DNA of 64,000 bases, from positions 3,268,721 through 3,332,720 of the forward strand of contig OZ038321.1 of assembly GCA_964035795.1 (NCBI GenBank). The letters run 5' to 3'. Below the pieces are notes generated by a model. That model had not been told where the DNA came from and made no database searches. It saw only the letters and a list, made by a program, of their open reading frames with translations. Source of the stretch: Pterobdella sp. o SKG-2022. Taxonomy: Eukaryota > Annelida > Clitellata > Hirudinida > Piscicolidae. The position numbers were made by a program, and so were the translations under genes. Every line of letters starts with the position of its first letter. Positions within the stretch are counted from its first letter, which is position 1. Below, piece after piece: positions 1-12,403 of this stretch.

Positions 1-1001
1 TTAGGCCGTCTAATCCTCCTTTGGTCGTTTATTATTAGTAGTAATAGTTATGCTACTAATATTGTTATATGTGTTATTATTATTATTATTTGTAGTAGTA
101 GTAGTAGAATCGGCATAATTATCAGTAGAAATAGAAGCAAAGGTCTTATAAATTCAAAGCACATAGAGGTATGGCAAGGTCTGGTGAAACTAAGATTCAT
201 TTAAACAAAAAGTATGAACTGGTAAATCAACTTTTTTTTAGGTTTTTATGACAGAATAAGCAGTGAATAAATGAAAAAAACGAAATATGTTGCGATAAGA
301 CCTCGTGAACTGAATTCTTTGCCATGATAAACTTACAGAAAGTATTAAAAATGAATATAAATAATTAATTTTATAAACATATATTAAAAATAATGAAAAA
401 ATTGTTGAAAAATATTTATAAATTGTTGATCATACGCGATAAATCAAAAAAATTCAACTTAAACTCAAAATGCATCATCTCAATATTGTGACTCAAACAC
501 ATTGTTCAACACTATCATAAAAAAAACAGTGAATAAAGTATTGTTTTTTATTCAATAAAGCTTGAAACACAGTTTGCAAATTATTCAATTAAATTAAGTC
601 TAAACAATGGAACATCGGCTTGAAATACCCAACGAGACATCGTTAAACTGTCCCTTTATCAGGTTTGACGGTACATTGTCCGATTATTGACTATTCCCAG
701 TAGTAGTATCAGTTATAATAAATAATAGAAAACAAAAATACGAGTCAAATTAAGTAAAACAAACCAAAAATTTTCGTAAGTCTAGATGCATTATCAGTAT
801 TTTTGAGATAATATTAAAAATATGATAGCTTATTATATCACAGTATAATATGGATATAAAAATAAATATTACGATATTCTAATTAAAATAAATTAAATAA
901 TTTTAAATGCACCAATGCTTCAATCACTTTAAATTCCCCATATGATAAGTCTGGCTAGGTCTACTTAAATAACACAAAAACACGACATAAAAATATATAT
1001 T

Positions 1002-1440
1002 TTTAGAAACATAACATCAATGCTGAAAGCTGATTGGTTGGATTTTTTGAGTTCAATAAATTTGCAAAGCGTATATATTTTTGACTACTAACGAAAACAT
1101 CGAGGGTAATAACCTAGCACAATTTATTCAATATTTTATAAATAGAACACAAATATTGATAAAATTATTCGAGTTTATCGCCTATTATTTTCATTATTAT
1201 TATTATCAGTCATTTTTTGTTATGATCACTTTTATTAATATTATTATGATTATTATTGTTATTATTACTATTATTATTGTTTTTATTTTGATTTTATGAA
1301 TATTATTATCAATTTTGAAATTAAAGTTGTTTTGAATTAAAAATTTTTATATAAAACCCTAATTAATAAATGACCATGTAAAGGACATGCCTTCAGGAAA
1401 TTAATGATTGAAGCCAAACAAATTGAGGCTAATTAAAACA
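1002..1440 (+). repeat. Retroelement 3' segment, copy 1
   Basis: This stretch closely resembles 2978-3745. Both begin with ATAACATCAATGCTGAA, read on through GCTGATTGGTTGGA and TTTATTCAAT, share ATAAAACCCT, and end with ACAAATTGA followed by GCTAATTAA. Early on, both keep a short open frame with residues RNITSML followed by ADWL and YIFDY before a stop. I read it as the degraded 3' coding end plus 3' UTR of a non-LTR element. ATT-type microsatellite fills 1190-1300. Confidence 0.6.
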
Positions 1441-1499
1441 CCGTTATATGACGATAGTAAGAATGAATAAATAATACTAAACAACAACAATAATAATGA

Positions 1500-1933
1500 T
1501 TGGGATTTTAACATTTATGTTGACAAATTAATCAAGGCAAGACGCTCAGACCTAGTTGTCATAAAGAAAGATCGGAAAGAATATTCGAACAGAAATAAAA
1601 GAAAAAATAGATAAATGCCAAGAATTGGCCAGAGAATTATCCAGGTTATGGAAGATGAAAACAACAGTAATTCTGGTAGTGATAGGTGCTTTAGGAACAA
1701 TAACAAATAAATTAACTAATTATCTTAAGCTCATTGGTGTAAATATATCGTTCGAAACAATACGAAAACCAGCTTTACTTGGTAGTGGTTTTATTTTGGG
1801 AAAAGTGCTGAAAAGAAGTCAAGAAAATTAGCTTTTGGTCACCCTTAGGCTTTTGAAAAAAGCTCGGTACCAAACTCATAACCGGCTTAGCCGTGAGAAA
1901 GCACATAATAATAATAATAATAATAATAACTAG
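1500..1933 (+). mobile_element. 3' end of an R2-like non-LTR retrotransposon (deleted copy)
   Basis: The frame ending at 1831 encodes the conserved C-terminus of R2-type elements: NIRTEIKEKIDKCQELAREL, then LWKMKTTVI and VVIGALG. Just upstream, RRSDLVVIKKD is the start of the restriction-like endonuclease core. The middle of that core (the IDIA-PGD region) is deleted, which shifts the frame near 1580. The 3' UTR carries GGTACCAAACTCATAACCGG and ends in an (AAT)n tail at about 1908-1930. The same 3' end is present on the minus strand at 13.2 kb. The copy is dead. Confidence 0.75.
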
Positions 1934-2277
1934 ACCAAGAAGTAAAATACAGCACGCATGATAAGAGAAATTAAGAAAGGGATGTATTAGAAGAATGAGA
2001 CTCATAATGACTCAAAAAAACGAATAAAGGCAATAAATACACTAGCAGTACCCATAGTATCATTTAGTTTTAACATAATTAACTGGAATTTAAAAAAAAA
2101 ACAGATACTAAAATTAGAAAACAATTAACTTATCACAGAATGCATCATTCAAAATCAAATATAGACTGTTTATATCTACAAGGTAACAATAGAGAAAGAG
2201 GGTTAATTCACTTGGAAACTTTTTATAAATCATCAAAAATAGGACTTTTCCATTACTTAAGTAATACTTAAGATTAG

Positions 2278-2990
2278 ATGCTTAAGCTAGTCCATCTCCG
2301 TGAAAGTTCAAAAAAACCCCACTACATATTTGAAGACGCCAATAAATTCTCTCGAGAACTTTGCCTTAACCTTTTAGACAATAATGCACTGAAACCGATA
2401 GAGTTCTCAAAAAGATTGAAAAAAATTGCAAAACATGAAAGTATGAAAAAGCTCGAAATAAGCTGGCAAGAAAAACCTCTGCATGGAAAGTTTGCAACAA
2501 AATTTAAAAATGATGATGTTGATACTAAAGCAACCCACCAGTGGCTCACCAGCTCTGGATTGAAGGCGGAGACTGAAAGATTTATATTTGCGGCTCAAGA
2601 CCAGTCTTTTTACCAGTAAATTCCAGACAAATATAACCTGAAATGGGACAGGTTTTGTGGTGAGAAAGCTGAGACTATTGACCACCTTATATCTGGATGC
2701 TGTGTTCTCACACTTGGAGAAGACACAAAAGAAGACACGATAGGGTAGACCAATATCTACATCGAAGAATCTGCTTCGAGGTGAGTACGAAAAAAACTGA
2801 AGCCAGGTACTGATAGTCTGAATTTCACCATTCTTTGGGATTTTTCAATCCAGACTGACCACACAATACAAGCCAACCGACCAAACATTGTCGTGAAGGA
2901 TTTGCAAGGCAAAGTCTGTTATCTAATTAATATAAGCGTGCCAACAGATAAAAATGTGTCATCCCAAACTTATATTAATAGAAACATAAC
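2278..2990 (+). mobile_element. Degraded R2-like non-LTR element, second lineage
   Basis: An open stretch at 2278-2619 carries LHGKFATKF, then THQWLTSSGLKAETERFIFA and AQDQ. This is the conserved region upstream of the zinc knuckle in R2-type pol proteins. Downstream, in other frames, are a decayed knuckle region near 2650-2710 and an endonuclease-like stretch at about 2835-2960 (RPNIVVKDLQGKVCYLINIS). Several frameshifts and stops separate the parts, so it is a pseudogene. It differs clearly from the element at 13.2 kb and so belongs to another subfamily. Confidence 0.7.
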
Positions 2991-3745
2991 ATCAATGCTG
3001 AATGCTGATTGGTTGGAAATTTTGAGTTCAATAACCTTGCAAATAAGCTATATTTTTGACTATTGACAAAAACAAAGAGAGCAATAACCTAGCCTAATTT
3101 ATTCAATGTTCTATAAATAGAACACAAATATTATTATATCATGAAATTTTCCGTGTTTGTCACCCATTATGTTCATTATCTTTGGCGTCATTTTTTTATT
3201 ATTATCTCTTGAGCAAAACGTCAAGCGTTCACCAAAAATAGCGTTTCTAAATTGAGACTGCCTTTCTGTTACAACCTGGATAACAGTAGAGTTCGAAAGC
3301 AGGTATCGACAAACCGATATTCTGGTATCGTTGTCATTTGGCTTGTTGGAGGATCTTTTTGTGGACAAAGGCAAGGCAAACAGTCCAAATGTGGGAACGC
3401 GGATCTTGATCTTGATAATTTCAAGTTGGAGGCTATTTCGAGCGGGCAGTCTATAAAAATTTTTCCCAAATATATGACCTTTTTTAAAAATCACTTCATC
3501 ATAGTACCAATTGTCTAGGCCGAATGTTGTTGTTAATTCCAGTTAATGGGACATGTACAGTAGTAAAGCTGATTAGATTAATAAAAAATGGTTATTATTG
3601 TATTTATTTTATTTTTATGATTATTATTATTTTAAGTTTGAAATTTTTATATAAAACCCTCAAGTAATAAACGACCACGTAAACGATAATGTTCTCAAAG
3701 AATATATAATTAAGAGCAAACAAATTGAAGCTAATTAATGATATG
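2978..3745 (+). repeat. Retroelement 3' segment, copy 2 (with an insertion)
   Basis: This is the second copy of the segment at 1002-1440, and it follows the endonuclease fragment directly. About 360 bp at roughly 3200-3560 has no counterpart in copy 1. It holds an open frame at 3252-3518 that I do not recognise. The shared block resumes at about 3648 with ATAAAACCCT. I read the insert as either an internal part lost from copy 1 or a later insertion. Confidence 0.55.
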
Positions 3746-3768
3746 TGAAGATGATACAATAATAACAA

Positions 3769-3890
3769 TAATAATAATAATAAAATAATAATAATAATAA
3801 AATAAAAATAATAATAAAATAATAATAATAATAAAATAATAATAATAATAAAATAATAATAATAATGATTAAAAAAAAATAATAAAATAA
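3769..3890. repeat. (AAT)n-rich simple repeat
   Basis: Interrupted AAT/AATA repeats. They probably mark the poly-(AAT) tail of the preceding retroelement segment. Confidence 0.8.
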
Positions 3891-3948
3891 AAATGATAAT
3901 AAACGTTCAAAAATGACTCAGACCTTCATGTTAGATGAAATATCATTG

Positions 3949-4023
3949 TGAGATCAACAAAAACAAAGTATTTATTTAAAGAAAAAACAACAACGTAAGA
4001 CTAGCTTACATTATCAAGTGATA
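3949..4023 (-). repeat. Palindromic core element (partial core)
   Basis: On the minus strand it reads CACTTGATAATG, then a perfect GTAAG / CTTAC stem around CTAGT, then a diverged 3' core, then the arm AAATAAATACTTTGT and GTTGATCTCACAATGA. It belongs to the dispersed family described in the findings. Confidence 0.7.
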
Positions 4024-4035
4024 TGTAAAACATCC

Positions 4036-4255
4036 CAACTTCTCTACCACTAAATTCCACCAATCTCAGCCCACTTTCATAACACACCATTCACTCTACC
4101 ACTCTACTATAAAAACCTCACTTCTCCCCACCACACCACCACAGCTCACTACAACACCCATCATAACACCATCACAACACTCACCACACCACCACAGCAA
4201 CCTTCTAACACACCATCCACAACACCGCCAAAACCTCCCCTCCCCTCCAACCCAC
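4036..4255. repeat. C/A-rich low-complexity block
   Basis: CCACCA- and CACCATCAC-type degenerate repeats on the plus strand. No exon seen. Confidence 0.7.
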
Positions 4256-4299
4256 CATCTTTAGAACTTTTGAAGCTGTTGATGGCTTTATTGTCAAGA

Positions 4300-4928
4300 G
4301 TGGCGTTATCGGAATAGCTGTGTTTTGCGATGGAGTGGAGGTGCTTGTGTTGCTGCAGCAAATCTTTGTTCAAAAGTACTATGTTGTGCTGCGGAAGTTT
4401 TATTAATTTGGTTAATAATTTTTGATTATTTATTGTTGTTATGTTTTTATTTTTTTTTATTGCTATTTTGTTTTTTTTTTAAATTTTTATCATTTAATTT
4501 CTTCTGATTTTTTGTATTCTGGTCATTGCAGGACATTTTTATTGTTATTATTCACAATCCAAATGAATTTGTTTATATTATTTTTTGTAGTAGATTTATT
4601 GCGGATGTTGAACCTTTTTGAAACATCATTTAGAAATTAATTAAAATATCAATAACGTCGAAAAAAAAATAATTTTCAAAAAACAATAATAAAAATATAT
4701 AATAGAAATCATAAAAATAATAATAATAACAATAATAATAGTTTAAATCTGGCTAAACACAAATATGTAACACGTGAATTGAGATTCCTCAATACTATAA
4801 ATATTCAATATTATTCACCAAATATTAGTGTTTTATTTATGTTCTTTATTCGTTATTATTATTATTATTCGTATTAATAATTATCCTTATTATTATTAAA
4901 TCTCGTATTTTCATTATTATTAAAACTC

Positions 4929-4974
<46 letters not shown>

Positions 4975-5215
4975 CTTTATTATCGCTAAACAGACAGTAC
5001 CAAAACCCACACAATAGTCACATCATATATATCGTCTGCACATACAATGACGTCACTTAAAATTTTCCAGAAAAAAAAATATTTTTGGAGCTTCATGCAT
5101 TATAATTAGGGATGCTTTTTTTCACTTATGTAAGAATGGGCAAAGACGAGTTATACTTAATGAAGTCTGGAACGATGATGGAGAAAAGAAAATATCTGAT
5201 CCTATAAAGACGATG
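4300..5215. other. AT-rich region without a supported gene
   Basis: T-rich stretches and (TTA)n tracts (about 4855-4975). The open frames here are low-complexity F/Y/L strings with no recognisable domain. Confidence 0.6.
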
Positions 5216-5400
5216 AACAATGATGAGAATGATGGTGATGGTGATGAAGATGACGATGATTGAGATTATGATGATGATGAGGACGATGAAGATGATGATA
5301 ATGATGAGGATGATGATTGGGACTATGATGATGATAATGATGAAGATGATGATGATGATGATAATGATGATTGGGATTATGATGATGATGAGGATGAGAA
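5216..5400. repeat. (GAT)n-type interrupted repeat
   Basis: GATGAT/GACGAT units, open in several frames on both strands only because of the triplet repeat. Not supported as coding. Confidence 0.8.
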
Positions 5401-5845
5401 AAACACCATTCCAAAGCCTCACTAAATGTTATTGATAAAGTGAATTTCCCCAAGATAAGCCAGGTACATTGAATATCAGCATAAAAAGGTCCTCGACATA
5501 CAAACATGAACAAATAAATAATATACACATTGTCATGACTATAAAGTAGGTGTTGTCCCATATTGTGTGGGATATTAAATAGAATGAATCACTTTATAGT
5601 AATAGTTGAAACACTTCATAACACTTGAAAGAATAGTGAGGAAAAATTTTCTTTAAATTTAATATTACAATGCGTTGAACTAGAGATTATGTTGTAACTT
5701 TTGTTCTGTGTTGTGAGAAGTACAAGCCTATATTGAGTTAATTAAAAATCTGAATATTATGAACACATAATAAATATATGATGAATCACAAATGAAATTT
5801 ATAAAAATCGATAAAAAACTATATAATATATTATAATGACTAAAA

Positions 5846-6045
5846 NNNNNNNNNNNNNNNNNNNNNNNNNNNNNNNNNNNNNNNNNNNNNNNNNNNNNNN
5901 NNNNNNNNNNNNNNNNNNNNNNNNNNNNNNNNNNNNNNNNNNNNNNNNNNNNNNNNNNNNNNNNNNNNNNNNNNNNNNNNNNNNNNNNNNNNNNNNNNNN
6001 NNNNNNNNNNNNNNNNNNNNNNNNNNNNNNNNNNNNNNNNNNNNN
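5846..6045. other. Assembly gap (200 N)
   Basis: Exactly 200 undetermined bases, typical of a scaffold join of unknown length. It lies 3' of the last visible intersectin exon, so exons may be hidden here. Confidence 0.99.
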
Positions 6046-6263
6046 TATCGGGAGTAATTAAAAATAAATCTAAAATAGGGTATTTCATGATTTAATATGT
6101 GCTGTGTAATTTAAACAAAGTAAATTTCAACTGATAGAGCTAAAACAGTACTAAAAGCATTAAAATTGGAGATCAAAATATAAATATGGAAATAAAAAAA
6201 ATTCAGTTTTTAGAGCAAAAAAAATAATAATAAAAATAATGATGAAAATGAAAAAAAGTAAAC

Positions 6264-9200
6264 TTCTTTTTGCTGTTGAAGTCTTTTTCTGTGTTCTTCT
6301 TTCTCCTTTTCTATTGCTTTCCTTTTTTCTTCCTCTTCTTTTTTCTTCTTCTCTTCCTCTAACTTTCTCAATCTTTCCATTTCTTCTTTTTTCTGAAATT
6401 TTAGAAATTCATTTAATACAGTTCAATAAATTTCAATAACAATCAGTATGGTTAAACTTTAATAGCAATTTTTTTTCATAGATTTTTACATGGAAAGGCC
6501 CCAACTACTAATTAAGTTAAAAATTCAAACTGTTTTTCATGCTCAAGATTCTTATTGTCAAGTAACTCACACTTTTCCAAAGTAAACTTCAACATGAAGT
6601 TTTAATAATCTTCCCAACAAAGCATTTATTTTTATCAAAATAATTTATATTTAATATTTTTAGTTATAAACTAACTTGTCTTTCAATTTCCTCTTTTTTC
6701 TTTTTCTCAATTTCCATTTGTTTCTCATTTTCTTCTTTCATTTTTTTTAATCGTTCTTCATCTTCTTTCCTTCTTTTCTCATCCTCTTCTTTTCTTTTTC
6801 TGTCCATTTGCCTTTGATGCTCAATTTGTCTCTCAAGCTCTTGTTGTCTCGCTCTTTCTTCTTCTGCTTGTATCTCTTCTTGTTTCTTTCTTTGTTCTAC
6901 TACATTCTCAACTTCAACATTTTCTTCAGTGTATGCTTGCTCAACAACATCTCCAACGTTATATCCCTCATCATAGCCACCATCACCACCCTCACCAACA
7001 CTTTCTACCACAACAACACTGCAGAATTTGATGTTGAATTAATACAAAAAACTATTAATTTTAATGAAAGGCACAAAGTTTTTCGTATGTATCACTTGAT
7101 ATTGTAAGATCCTACAAAAAGCTTCATTACAATTTTTGAATTAAAAAGTTTCTGTAGTATTCTCATATATTTGCTTTCAGGCTTTTATACTTTATATAAT
7201 TATTTCTATGTTCATTCTAACTAACTATTTTTATATCTATTTTACTACTTACATATTATTTTTTTACTCATTATATATCATTATATATTCTCACTTGACT
7301 GAAGCTTCAGGGTCGACAAGTGGCTCTTCATCTGAAGAAAGAAAAATAATTTGTATTTAACATTATCATGTTCTCAACAAAATGGTTAATAAGTTGTTTA
7401 ATGCTTAAAACTTTTCAACTTGCTATGAAATCATCATCAGGTTAAGCATCAGTTTTATGATGATGAATTATATTGGTAAATAGTTGATTATCAGAATATC
7501 GATTGCGCAACCGTTGTGTCGCCAAACAATGTAAAACTAGTAGGATTTTAAAGTTTAACAAATGCTACTGAGTGTTCTAAAAATAATACGAAAAGTAACA
7601 TTGAATACTCTGTATTTTGTGCCATTGAATATTTTAGGAATCATATGACTCACCAGGCCAAGCAGGGTTGCTGCTGATTACGTTTGGCAATGATGACATC
7701 ACCTCGTTTACAACCCTGTAAGCCACATCTTCTTCTATGGTCATATGCTGCTGTTCTGTTGCTTCAAACTGCTGCTCAGCTGTTTCTAACGGCTGTTCAG
7801 CCAAGCCTTGCTGCTGATCAGCTGATGTCAGCTGCTGATCTGTTACGCTAGTGAAGTTATCACCAAAGCCATCATCAAAATTAGCATCGTTCATGTTGCT
7901 ACTATCCCCAAAAGCATCTGCGCTTTCATCATTTGTTGTTGCTTTGAAATCGTCAAAACCGTTTCCTTCTACAAAGCCACCATCACCTTCGAAACCTCCA
8001 CTATCTTCGAAAGTTGCGGCGTTCTCGTTGTTAAGAGGAGTGTTTTCGTCTGTGCTCACCGCACTGAATTCTGAAGTTTCTTCAGTCTGAAAACAAAAAT
8101 AATCAATTGATTATTTATATCAATGTTTTAGTTTTTTTTTTTCTTTCTTCTATGCATTTAACATTTTTAAAATAATGAAATATTTTATTTATAGCAGAAA
8201 AAAGCAAATGAGACACAAAAACGTTTAGAAGTAGAGTTGTGGTCTCAAGATTAATTTCTTAATACTTAATTCAAAACCTTCCAACTGAAACCCACGGTTA
8301 AAAAAACAGCTTTGACAAGAAAAAAGCCTAAGTAGGATTCAAACCTCATACGTAGCGGTTACATCCTTATTCTTGGTGTTGAAAGCTTGCTTAGGTTGGG
8401 CAGGGGGTGTGTGGTGCACTAGGTTAGGTTGGATTGGAGCTTGAGGAAGTGTTGCTGTGGGTCGTTGTTTAGCTTGTTGTTGTTGTTGTTTGAGTAGTTG
8501 TTGTTGTTTGAGTAGTTGTTGTTGAGGTTGAACTTTTCTGACAGAAGGGGGCAAAAGATCCGAGGGCAGAGAAGAAGGGAGGTCGTGACCCGCTTTGCAC
8601 CACTCGATGAAATGCATGGCTAGAAAGAATTCTTCAGCTGTCAATGAACCGTCATCATCTACGTCAGACAGATTCCTGTTGGTTATGTTTGTGTCTTAGT
8701 AAGTTTTTGTGCGAATGAGGTGTTTTAATGTTTATATGTAAGTTTGTATATATGTGCTTGTCTGAGTGTTCATGTTTGTTGATATATGCTAATGTCTGTT
8801 TCAGTGTTCTATATTTATGTTTATATTTATATTTATGTTTATTTATACATAGTTAGTTTTTTGTGCTTATCTTCCTATGTCTCTTGGCACACAATTTATG
8901 CCGGAAAAACTTTAAAACAAAAGCTTCATTTTAAATAAAACTCCTTCGTTGCAATATTAACATCAATATCATGAAATTACTATCTTCATAAAAATGTGTA
9001 ATTTGAAAAATATCAAAATTTAGTTTTGAAAATTAGATTATTTTTTCAGTTTTTATCTCACCAGACAGACTCACCAGATCTGGGCTAGCATTTTGTTTGG
9101 CAGGCCAGATTTCATTAAGACTGCTTTCACTTCACTCCCTTATAATTCAAGAACAATTGTTCAAATGATTATCTTTGAAAAACATAAATATACACAAATA

Positions 9201-10858
9201 TCTATGGTTGAAATCATTATCACAAGAATTATCCTTTACACAATTTCTATTAATAACTCAATAGATAATCTATAAAAGTCTTAATATATCCTATAAAAAA
9301 TATCTATCAAAAGTTAAAATCCATGAGAATACAAGATTTAAATAAATACAAGATTCCACTAAAATACAAAAATTTACAGAAATACAAGTGTACAAATACG
9401 TACGCACTTGAGCATACGCATAGACGAAGATATACAGAACATTTACACGTGCATATCATTATATATAAAAATGCCAATAATACGTAAGAAATTTTACAAA
9501 AATATAAAAAATTAAAAAAAAACATAAACTCTCAAAAACAACTTGACGCAAAAATATCATTGTAATAAATTAGATTTTTGATTCATCGCACATTTTTGAA
9601 TAATTTTTCTCATTTGTCTCCACACAAACCTGACAACTGTCCTCTATTGTTTGTATCCAGTTTTTTGAACACCACTTTGTATCTTTCCACTTGAGCTGAC
9701 GTCAAAGCCCATTGCTGGTTACTATTCCCTGTTTGAGTAGAATTGATCTTAATTTTATGATTATTCTTTGTGGTGATAAAAAAAAATCGATGATGTCACC
9801 AGGGGGTGGCGAAGTTATTTGCTGGGGTCGTTGTGGCGTGGGCTGAGGTCTAGCTTGTTGTTGGGGTGGAGCTTGAGGTCTTGCTTGCTGAAGTGCTGCT
9901 TGTCTTGCTTGAGAGGGAGGAGCTTGTCTAGCTTGAAGAGGAGGAGCTTGTCTAGCTTGGAGAGGAGGAGCTTGTCTAGCTTGAGGAGGTGGAGCTGGCC
10001 TAGCTTGAGGAGGTGGAGCTGGCCTAGCTTGAGGGGGTGAGACTTGTTTTGTTTGAGGGGATGGGGCTTGCCTTGCTTGAGGAGGAACATTTCTTATTGG
10101 TTGAGGAGGCGGTTGTCTAGCTTGCTGGGTTATTTGTGGTCTGGATTGTTGTTGAGGCGGAGCTTGCCTCACTTGAGGAGTTTGCCTAGTTTGTTGAGGG
10201 GGAGGAGTTTGTCTGGCTTGTTGAGGGGGTGGGGTTTGTCTAGCTTGCTGAGGAGGTGGGGTTTTTCTAGCGTATTGTGAGAAAGTTTGAGATTGTGGGA
10301 GAAGCGATGAAGGAAGAGCTTTGGGTAGTTGACCACCTTTGAGTTTATGTCTGATGAGATAAATGGCAATAGAATACTCATGCAAATCAAGAGCGCCATC
10401 TTTGTTGATGTCCGATAGAGACCTGGTGTGGTGTGAGGTTGTATGGTGCTGTGTGAGGTTTGTGTCAGTTGAATTTCTTCAGACTTTTCATTAAAAATTA
10501 AAATAAATATAATAATAAAATAATGATGATATCACAACTATTTGAAATATACAAGACTAATAATATTTCGAGTAAAGAAAAAAATTTAAATTTTCAAACT
10601 TTTATAGAATAAATATGAAAATTGACAAAGGCTAAACATTTAAAAAAATAAATAAAATTTCCATAGACAGATACAACCTAGTAAGAAATACCCTAAAAAC
10701 CACCACTCACCAAATCTGACCCAGAACATTAACAGGTAAGCCCGACTTCATCAAAATGGTCCGGACTTTTTCCCCAGAAACCACGCCTCCTACGGGCTTC
10801 AGAGCCTCGAATTGTTTCTGGTGCTTGCTCTTTTCTTCCGCGCTAATTGTCCATGTGT
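6264..10858 (-). CDS. ITSN: Intersectin-like EH-domain endocytic scaffold (5' half, partial)
   Basis: Intersectins are cytosolic scaffolds of clathrin-mediated endocytosis; their EH domains bind NPF peptides. Exons on the minus strand, all phase-compatible, are: 10858-10711, 10422-9800, 9728-9630, 9138-9075, 8675-8345, 8086-7654, 7331-7295, 7018-6676 and 6392-6264. EH1 reads [17 protein letters not shown], then [12 protein letters not shown] and [19 protein letters not shown]2 reads [16 protein letters not shown], then [15 protein letters not shown] and [20 protein letters not shown]. Both are closest to intersectin rather than Eps15. A Q/P-rich linker, an acidic exon and a K/E/R coiled coil ([14 protein letters not shown]) follow. 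The first exon opens in frame after an (AC)n tract and AG, so the start codon lies in an unseen upstream exon. The SH3, DH, PH and C2 parts are not in the window. The intron at 9799-9729 is only 71 bp. Confidence 0.88.
7091..7130 (+). repeat. Core element, short copy
   Basis: ATCACTTGATATTG, then a GTA/TAC stem, then AAAAAGCTTC, in an intersectin intron. The arms are not obvious. Confidence 0.5.
7385..7450 (-). repeat. Core element with CTGATGATG variant
   Basis: On the minus strand it reads AACCTGATGATGATTTCATA and then GTTGAAAAGTTTTAAGC. It has the CTGATGA strand and the GAAAAG strand of the family core, but the stem is poor. Confidence 0.45.
7654..8086 (-). other. Acidic FDDF-rich exon of the intersectin-like gene
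   Basis: This 433-bp exon has excellent splice sites (TTTTGTTTTCAG acceptor, G|GTGAGT donor). It encodes a disordered D/E/N/Q-rich segment with [21 protein letters not shown] and a QQ-rich tail. The repeated D-x-F / F-D-D-F pattern resembles AP2-appendage-binding motifs found in Eps15 and epsins. Mammalian intersectins, as I know them, lack this segment at this place. Confidence 0.6.
9866..10290 (-). repeat. Coding repeat: [12 protein letters not shown] linker in the intersectin-like protein
   Basis: Inside the second visible intersectin exon, near-identical 24-bp units encode eight-residue repeats such as [16 protein letters not shown] and QARQTPPPQ between EH1 and EH2. No frame is broken, so the array stays under coding selection or expanded recently in frame. 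Such proline-rich stretches could bind SH3 domains, but that is inference. Confidence 0.75.
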
Positions 10859-10899
10859 CTGTGTGTGTGTGTTTTTTTGAGCTTATGTTTTTTTGTTTT

Positions 10900-12300
10900 T
10901 CTGTTTGTGTTTGCTTGTGTGATGCTATTTTTTAGTCTATTTTCTTGGTCTTACAGGGTCTCGATTTTTATAGATCTTTTACTTTTTAAGAACTTTTTTT
11001 TTGGTTTTTTTTGTTTCAATTTTTGACTTGAAGATATTTTTCAATGTTTTTCATAGGTTGCTTCGCAAATATTTTTGCATTTGACTTGTTTTCTACTTTA
11101 ATAATTAGTTTTATATTTAGGTATCTTTCAAAATAATTAACTCATTGTACTTTGAAGAAAAAAATCTTTTTAGTTAAAAATCCAACTTTTATAGAAAAAC
11201 AACCACCTGCCATTGGAAATTCTTCAAAAACTCTATCAAAAACGGAACGAATGAAATTGTTATTAAAATTTCTAATAAACTTTCACACGATCTATGTATT
11301 GAAGAGTGTATCAATGTTCCAAACAATATTTCAGCTAGTATCGTATGAGCGTTGGAGTAATGTATATATATTATGTTGAGGGTGTTTTGAATAGTTTCAT
11401 CTTCATATACTTCATAAGATACACAATTATATCTACTATTGCAAATTATAAAACGCATAGTTACTATAAACTATATTTGTGGGTATAAGTATTATGAAAA
11501 AGGTATATGCTGGAAATAGCATTACTCATGTATCGCCATTGCTTTGCAGGGTTTGTATATGTGGTATATATTAGGGTATGTCTATGTGTATACGTTATGG
11601 GATAGAGAGAAAGTATCACAGCGTCATTTGCATAGATCAATAACATGCTGGCTGTGTGTCTATGACTTAGGGTTTTTGAAAAAGTTTTTCTTTTGTTTTT
11701 ATAAGTAATTTTTATTTGTTGAAAGCTTTTTTTGTTTGTTGTTTATTCAATAATTTTCTTAATTTCAGTAATATGTAGAAAGCTCTATGCTCCCAAGGAT
11801 GCAAGAGGAAAAACTAATATGTAGAAAAATGAGTTTTTTAAAAGTGTAATAATTAGTAACTTTAAAAAATTTTTAAAATAAAAGTTTCATAAAAAAATGT
11901 TTCTATACTTCAATTTCAAAGTTTACTATACACAACTGAAAAACATAAAAAATGCTTGCTTCGTATTTTTAAAAGTGACTTGTTTACATTTACAGGTATT
12001 TAAAATTAATTTACTAGTTCGCATGTAAAATAACCTAAAAACACAATATACATTTTTAAATATTTAATTTAAATTTAATATTCAAAAATGTCAGTTTTAA
12101 GACCAGAAGCCAATGCGCAGACGAAAAAACATTGTCACTAGTTATAAAAGTCAAGTATTAATTTTTAAGAGGTTCTTAGTGAGGCAGGCTAGCTTAGTTG
12201 AACAATAAGAGTAATATTATAATATTCACATAACATGTGTGTTGAAAAAGAAGAAAAATATCATAAGAGATTTTAAAATGAAAAAGCAACATAAAAAATG
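10900..12300. other. AT-rich region, no gene supported
   Basis: T-rich tracts (10.87-11.05 kb) and AT-rich unique DNA. The first intersectin exon (initiator Met) should lie in or upstream of this stretch, but no convincing short exon with a donor could be picked out. Confidence 0.5.
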
Positions 12301-12301
12301 G

Positions 12302-12370
12302 ATCACTTGGTATTGTAAGTAAAGAAAAGCTTTGTGAGTTAATGAATACTCTGTGTTTGTTTTCCTCAAC
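12302..12370 (+). repeat. Palindromic core element (degenerate stem)
   Basis: ATCACTTGGTATTGTAAG, then GAAAAGCTTTGTGAG and the right arm AATACTCTGTGTTTG followed by TCCTCAAC. The 3' side of the stem is lost. Confidence 0.6.
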
Positions 12371-12403
12371 AAAGGAAGAAATAATAGATTTTAAAGAAAT
12401 AGT

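Noticed and set aside
5202..5561. His-rich and Ile-rich frames on the minus strand, Met-rich on the plus strand
   Set aside because: All come from the GAT triplet repeat; no splice sites or domain.
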